Of a stretch of DNA of 8,702 bases, positions 6,678 to 8,702 are shown one piece after another. Position numbers and translations under genes: made by a program. The DNA is taken from positions 1 to 8,702 of the forward strand of contig CANRCU010000082.1 of assembly GCA_947629215.1 (NCBI GenBank), in the 5' to 3' direction. Below the pieces are notes generated by a model. It did no database searches. It saw only the letters and a list, made by a program, of their open reading frames with translations, and was not told the origin of the DNA. Positions within the stretch are counted from its first letter, which is position 1; every line of letters starts with the position of its first letter. The DNA is from an uncultured Clostridia bacterium (lineage in GTDB: Bacteria > Bacillota > Clostridia > Lachnospirales > CAG-274).

Positions 6678-6854
6678 TATTATAAGAATTTATTCAAAAG
6701 AAAAATTTATTTCCGACCCGAAGGGATGAGATTTGTAGCGTTTAGGCGAATTTTTGCGAAGCAAAAAACGCCGAAGCGTTAGGATTTCCTACGGAAATCC
6801 ACAAATCTCAAGGAAATACAAAATTTTTCTTTCATCGACTTGATTCTTATAATA
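6678..6854 (+). repeat. Palindromic repeat unit B (multi-stem)
   Basis: This unit has the same architecture as unit A, 177 nt long and starting 4 nt after it. Ends are TATTATAAGAAT (6678-6689) and ATTCTTATAATA (6843-6854). AGAAAAATTT plus ATTTCC (6699-6714) pairs with GGAAAT and AAATTTTTCT (6812-6817, 6821-6830), again with a 3-nt bulge. A weak CCC-GAA-GGG hairpin (6717-6725) precedes a 9-bp stem GAGATTTGT/ACAAATCTC (6728-6736, 6801-6809). That stem encloses GGCG-AA-TTTTTGC around GAA (6745-6772) and GGATTTCC-TAC-GGAAATCC (6782-6800). Differences from unit A are largely compensatory between paired arms. Confidence 0.8.
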
Positions 6855-6856
6855 CA

Positions 6857-6925
6857 TAGTATAAGAACTTATTCAAAGAAAAAATATTTTCGTGCCGTAA
6901 GGCTGTGAAATGAAAAAATATTATA
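6857..6925 (+). repeat. Shortened repeat unit C next to the DUF362 start
   Basis: The left arm TAGTATAAGAACTTATTCAAA and the following A-run match the left arms of units A and B. The GCC-GTAA-GGC mini-hairpin (6894-6903) occupies the place of their first internal hairpin. The enclosed three-stem interior and a clear right terminal repeat are absent. An A-rich sequence instead leads to the GGGAGG ribosome binding site at 6932-6937. It looks like a partial or decayed copy and may be the part that remains functional as an untranslated leader. Confidence 0.55.
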
Positions 6926-6944
6926 AAAACAGGGAGGTAATCGT

Positions 6945-7940
6945 ATGTCAACAAAAAAAGCAGGCACAGGCGGAGAACATTATATACCTTATGAAGAACG
7001 CAGCGGTGCGGAGTCCGTTGTATTTTTTACCCGTGAGCTTTCGCCATCGGGGTTGCGAAAGATTTATGACCGCATCAAAAATGTTCTTGAAGGCAAGATC
7101 GCCGTTAAGCTGCATACAGGCGAAAAGAACGGACCGAATATCATTCCGCGCGATTGGGTAAGAGAGCTTATAAAAAATGAATTGCCCGATGCAGCGATAA
7201 TTGAAACAAATGCCTATTATGCAGGCGACAGGGACACGACCGAAAAACACAAAGAAACCCTGAAAATCAACGGTTGGGATTTTGCACCCGTGGATATTAT
7301 AGACGAGAACGGAACAGAGTTTCTGCCTGTAAAAGGCGGCAAATGGTTTACCGAAATGTCTGTCGGAAAGTCGTTGACGACATATGATTCACTGCTGGCG
7401 CTGACCCATTTTAAAGGTCATGCCGTCGGTGGTTTTGGCGGTTCAAACAAAAATATAGGCATAGGCTGCGCGGACGGCAAAGTAGGCAAGGCTATGATCC
7501 ATACGACCCCGAACCAGGATGATCAATGGGATATAGTGGAAGAAGAATTTATGGAGAGAATGACCGAATCGACCAAGGCTACTGTCGATCACTTTGGCAA
7601 AAAAGCGGCGTTTATAAACGTTATGCGCAATATGTCTGTATCCTGCGACTGCGAGGGCATTTACGCTGCGCCTGTTGTAACGCCGAATGTGGGTATATGC
7701 GCATCGCTTGATATACTGGCAGTTGACCAGGCGTGCATAGATATAGTTTATGCTATGAAAGAGGAAGAACATCATGACCTTGTTGAGCGTATAGAATCCA
7801 GACACGGGCTGAGGCAGCTTTCATATATGAAAGAATTGGGTATGGGCAATGACCGCTATACCCTTGTGGATATTGACAATAATGACAAGGTAATAAAACC
7901 GATAGATGCGGTACAAGGACTTGTGCCGTTTGAAAAATAG
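6945..7940 (+). CDS. DUF362 domain-containing protein, without ferredoxin module
   Basis: The 331-residue cytoplasmic protein belongs to DUF362, an uncharacterised family often linked to iron-sulfur or redox chemistry. Typical segments are visible: KIAVKLHTGE (51-60), IIETNAYYAGDR (85-96), LTHFKGHAVGGFGGSNKNIG (153-172) with THFKGH, and GIGCADGKVGKAMIHT. Toward the end are CDCEGIYAAPVVTPNVG (234-250), LAVDQACIDIVY (258-269) and the usual RHGLRQLSYMKELG ending. Many clostridial relatives carry one or two 4Fe-4S motifs (CxxCxxCxxxC) in the middle. Here that place holds HTTPNQDDQWDIVEEEF and only scattered Cys remain (175, 234, 236, 252, 264). The start is fixed by GGGAGG about 7 nt before the ATG. 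It lies directly after the palindrome array and is followed by a strong terminator. The biochemical function is unknown. Confidence 0.88.
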   Translation: MSTKKAGTGGEHYIPYEERSGAESVVFFTRELSPSGLRKIYDRIKNVLEGKIAVKLHTGEKNGPNIIPRDWVRELIKNELPDAAIIETNAYYAGDRDTTEKHKETLKINGWDFAPVDIIDENGTEFLPVKGGKWFTEMSVGKSLTTYDSLLALTHFKGHAVGGFGGSNKNIGIGCADGKVGKAMIHTTPNQDDQWDIVEEEFMERMTESTKATVDHFGKKAAFINVMRNMSVSCDCEGIYAAPVVTPNVGICASLDILAVDQACIDIVYAMKEEEHHDLVERIESRHGLRQLSYMKELGMGNDRYTLVDIDNNDKVIKPIDAVQGLVPFEK

Positions 7941-7994
7941 ATCTATCGAATAAATAAGACTGCCTTTTAAGGAACATGGTCTTACTTATTCTAT

Positions 7995-8033
7995 AAAAAT
8001 CCCGATAAAGAGAAAATCCTTATCGGGATTTTT
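7995..8033. terminator. Bidirectional rho-independent terminator between convergent genes
   Basis: A perfect 14-bp stem is formed by AAAAATCCCGATAA (7995-8008) and TTATCGGGATTTTT (8020-8033) with an 11-nt loop. It has a T-run on both strands. It serves the DUF362 gene on the plus strand and can end the polymerase transcript on the minus strand. A smaller hairpin, TAAGAC...GTCTTA (7955-7984) with an inner CCTT-TT-AAGG, lies just upstream. Confidence 0.9.
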
Positions 8034-8153
8034 GTTTGAATACATTTTTTCATGCGATAAAACAGAGCAACAGACAGAAATTATCAAGGGAGAACCCAAA
8101 AATTGTGTAAACCTCTAAACCGACGTATATCAGTCGATAAAAAACGTGATATT

Positions 8154-8702
8154 TCAGCTTTTGTGTCCGCCTATCTGGGCATTCCTTTCGACTGCGGTCG
8201 CGCCTTCGGTTAGGCTCACGCCACGCAATACGGCATTTTTACCGAATTTTTCTTTTAAAGCGATGGTCGCAAGCTGTAAACGCTTTTCCTTTTCGGCAGA
8301 CTCGCAGTCGTTGAAAAAATCAAGCTGATGAACTGCGTTTTCCTCTTCGGTAACATTATTTGCGGTAATGTTAATTCTGCGTACGGTCAGCTCTTTATCT
8401 ATTATTTGGTCATAAAGTTTCAATACCCTGTCTATTATATCGGACGAGGAGTTTGTATGCCCGTCCATTTTTGCCCGTCCGTGCGCACTTTCGGGTACGG
8501 TTCTGCCGTATCTGTCGATGTGAGTTTTGCCGCCGTAATTCCCCTTATCCACATTTTCACGGTCATAGCCTATAACAAGCGTTACCGAATCCGTTACAAG
8601 CCGCTTTGCGACCAACTCCAAAACAAGCCCGTCTATCATTTCAAGCACAATGACCCGCGCTTTTTTGTAGTCGTAAGGGTGTGAAAGCACCTGCCCGGAA
8701 CT
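8154..8702 (-). CDS. Y-family DNA polymerase (UmuC/DinB-like), C-terminal part
   Basis: The gene is cut by the right edge; the last 182 or so codons are visible. The frame stays open to the edge, starting SSGQVLSHPYDYKKAR; the GTG at 8688-8690 is internal, not a start. This is the little-finger (DNA-contacting) domain and tail of a translesion polymerase of the UmuC-like group in Firmicutes: AKRLVTDSVTLVIGYDREN, HIDRYGRTVPESAHG, then a long linker with QLDFF (a plausible beta-clamp-binding motif) and the characteristic tail KFGKNAVLRGVSLTEGAT followed by RNAQIGGHKS. The catalytic palm lies outside the window, so activity cannot be judged. It converges on the DUF362 gene. Confidence 0.92.
   Translation of the reverse strand, partial: SSGQVLSHPYDYKKARVIVLEMIDGLVLELVAKRLVTDSVTLVIGYDRENVDKGNYGGKTHIDRYGRTVPESAHGRAKMDGHTNSSSDIIDRVLKLYDQIIDKELTVRRINITANNVTEEENAVHQLDFFNDCESAEKEKRLQLATIALKEKFGKNAVLRGVSLTEGATAVERNAQIGGHKS

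Noticed and set aside
6481..6926. CRISPR array
   Set aside because: Repeat units are about 180 nt, diverged and internally palindromic, with no short identical repeats, no unique spacers and no cas genes.
7443..7805. 120-codon minus-strand open frame inside the DUF362 gene
   Set aside because: It is antisense to a conserved DUF362 core, with no start signal and no family resemblance.
8121..8136. Small hairpin CGAC-N8-GTCG downstream of the polymerase gene as a terminator
   Set aside because: It has only a 4-bp stem with no convincing T-run on the minus strand; the 14-bp hairpin at 7995-8033 is the better terminator.

Overview
The window looks like a chromosomal segment of a Firmicute of the class Clostridia, probably an uncultured gut-type lineage. 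This is inferred from moderate GC, heavy use of ATA for isoleucine, AAAGG/GGAGG-type ribosome binding sites, TTGAAA/TATAAT-type promoters, and gene families typical of that group: a DUF362 protein, a Y-family polymerase ending in QIGGHKS, and an MmcQ/YjbR-EVE fusion. No species call is possible from the sequence alone.

Layout. (1) Bases 1-1601 are an accessory, partly decayed region. It holds a left edge with no confident gene, an AT-rich gene for a small CxxC/CxxC two-helix membrane protein (289-669), a broken nucleoside-hydrolase-like gene (779-1458) carrying a frameshift and apparently an internal deletion, and a strong hairpin terminator (1542-1601). (2) A minus-strand cluster (3081 down to 1600) encodes a SPOUT/TrmH-family RNA 2'-O-methyltransferase, a dCMP/ComEB-type deaminase 3 nt downstream, and a 71-residue protein of unknown function. 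(3) A plus-strand biosynthetic pair runs from a near-consensus promoter at 3204-3232: aroC (chorismate synthase) and lysA (diaminopimelate decarboxylase), closed by a hairpin terminator at 5668-5707. (4) Directly after that terminator lies a gene for an MmcQ/YjbR domain fused to an EVE (PUA-like) domain (5723-6451). (5) An intergenic stretch of about 490 nt (6452-6944) holds an array of long imperfect palindromes: two full ~180-bp units and one shortened unit. It sits directly behind a TTGAAA-N17-TATAAT promoter. (6) A DUF362 protein without the usual ferredoxin module (6945-7940) follows, then a bidirectional 14-bp terminator, then the C-terminal part of a Y-family DNA polymerase on the minus strand, cut by the right edge.

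The most interesting signal is the array at 6481-6926. Units A and B share the same multi-stem architecture. Their stems differ in sequence, but many of the differences are compensatory, so each unit stays self-complementary. That pattern points either to a conserved RNA fold or to a hairpin-type mobile repeat (MITE/REP-like). The promoter position predicts that the array is transcribed as the leader of the DUF362 gene or as a separate RNA. I found no CRISPR array, tRNA, rRNA or complete transposase.
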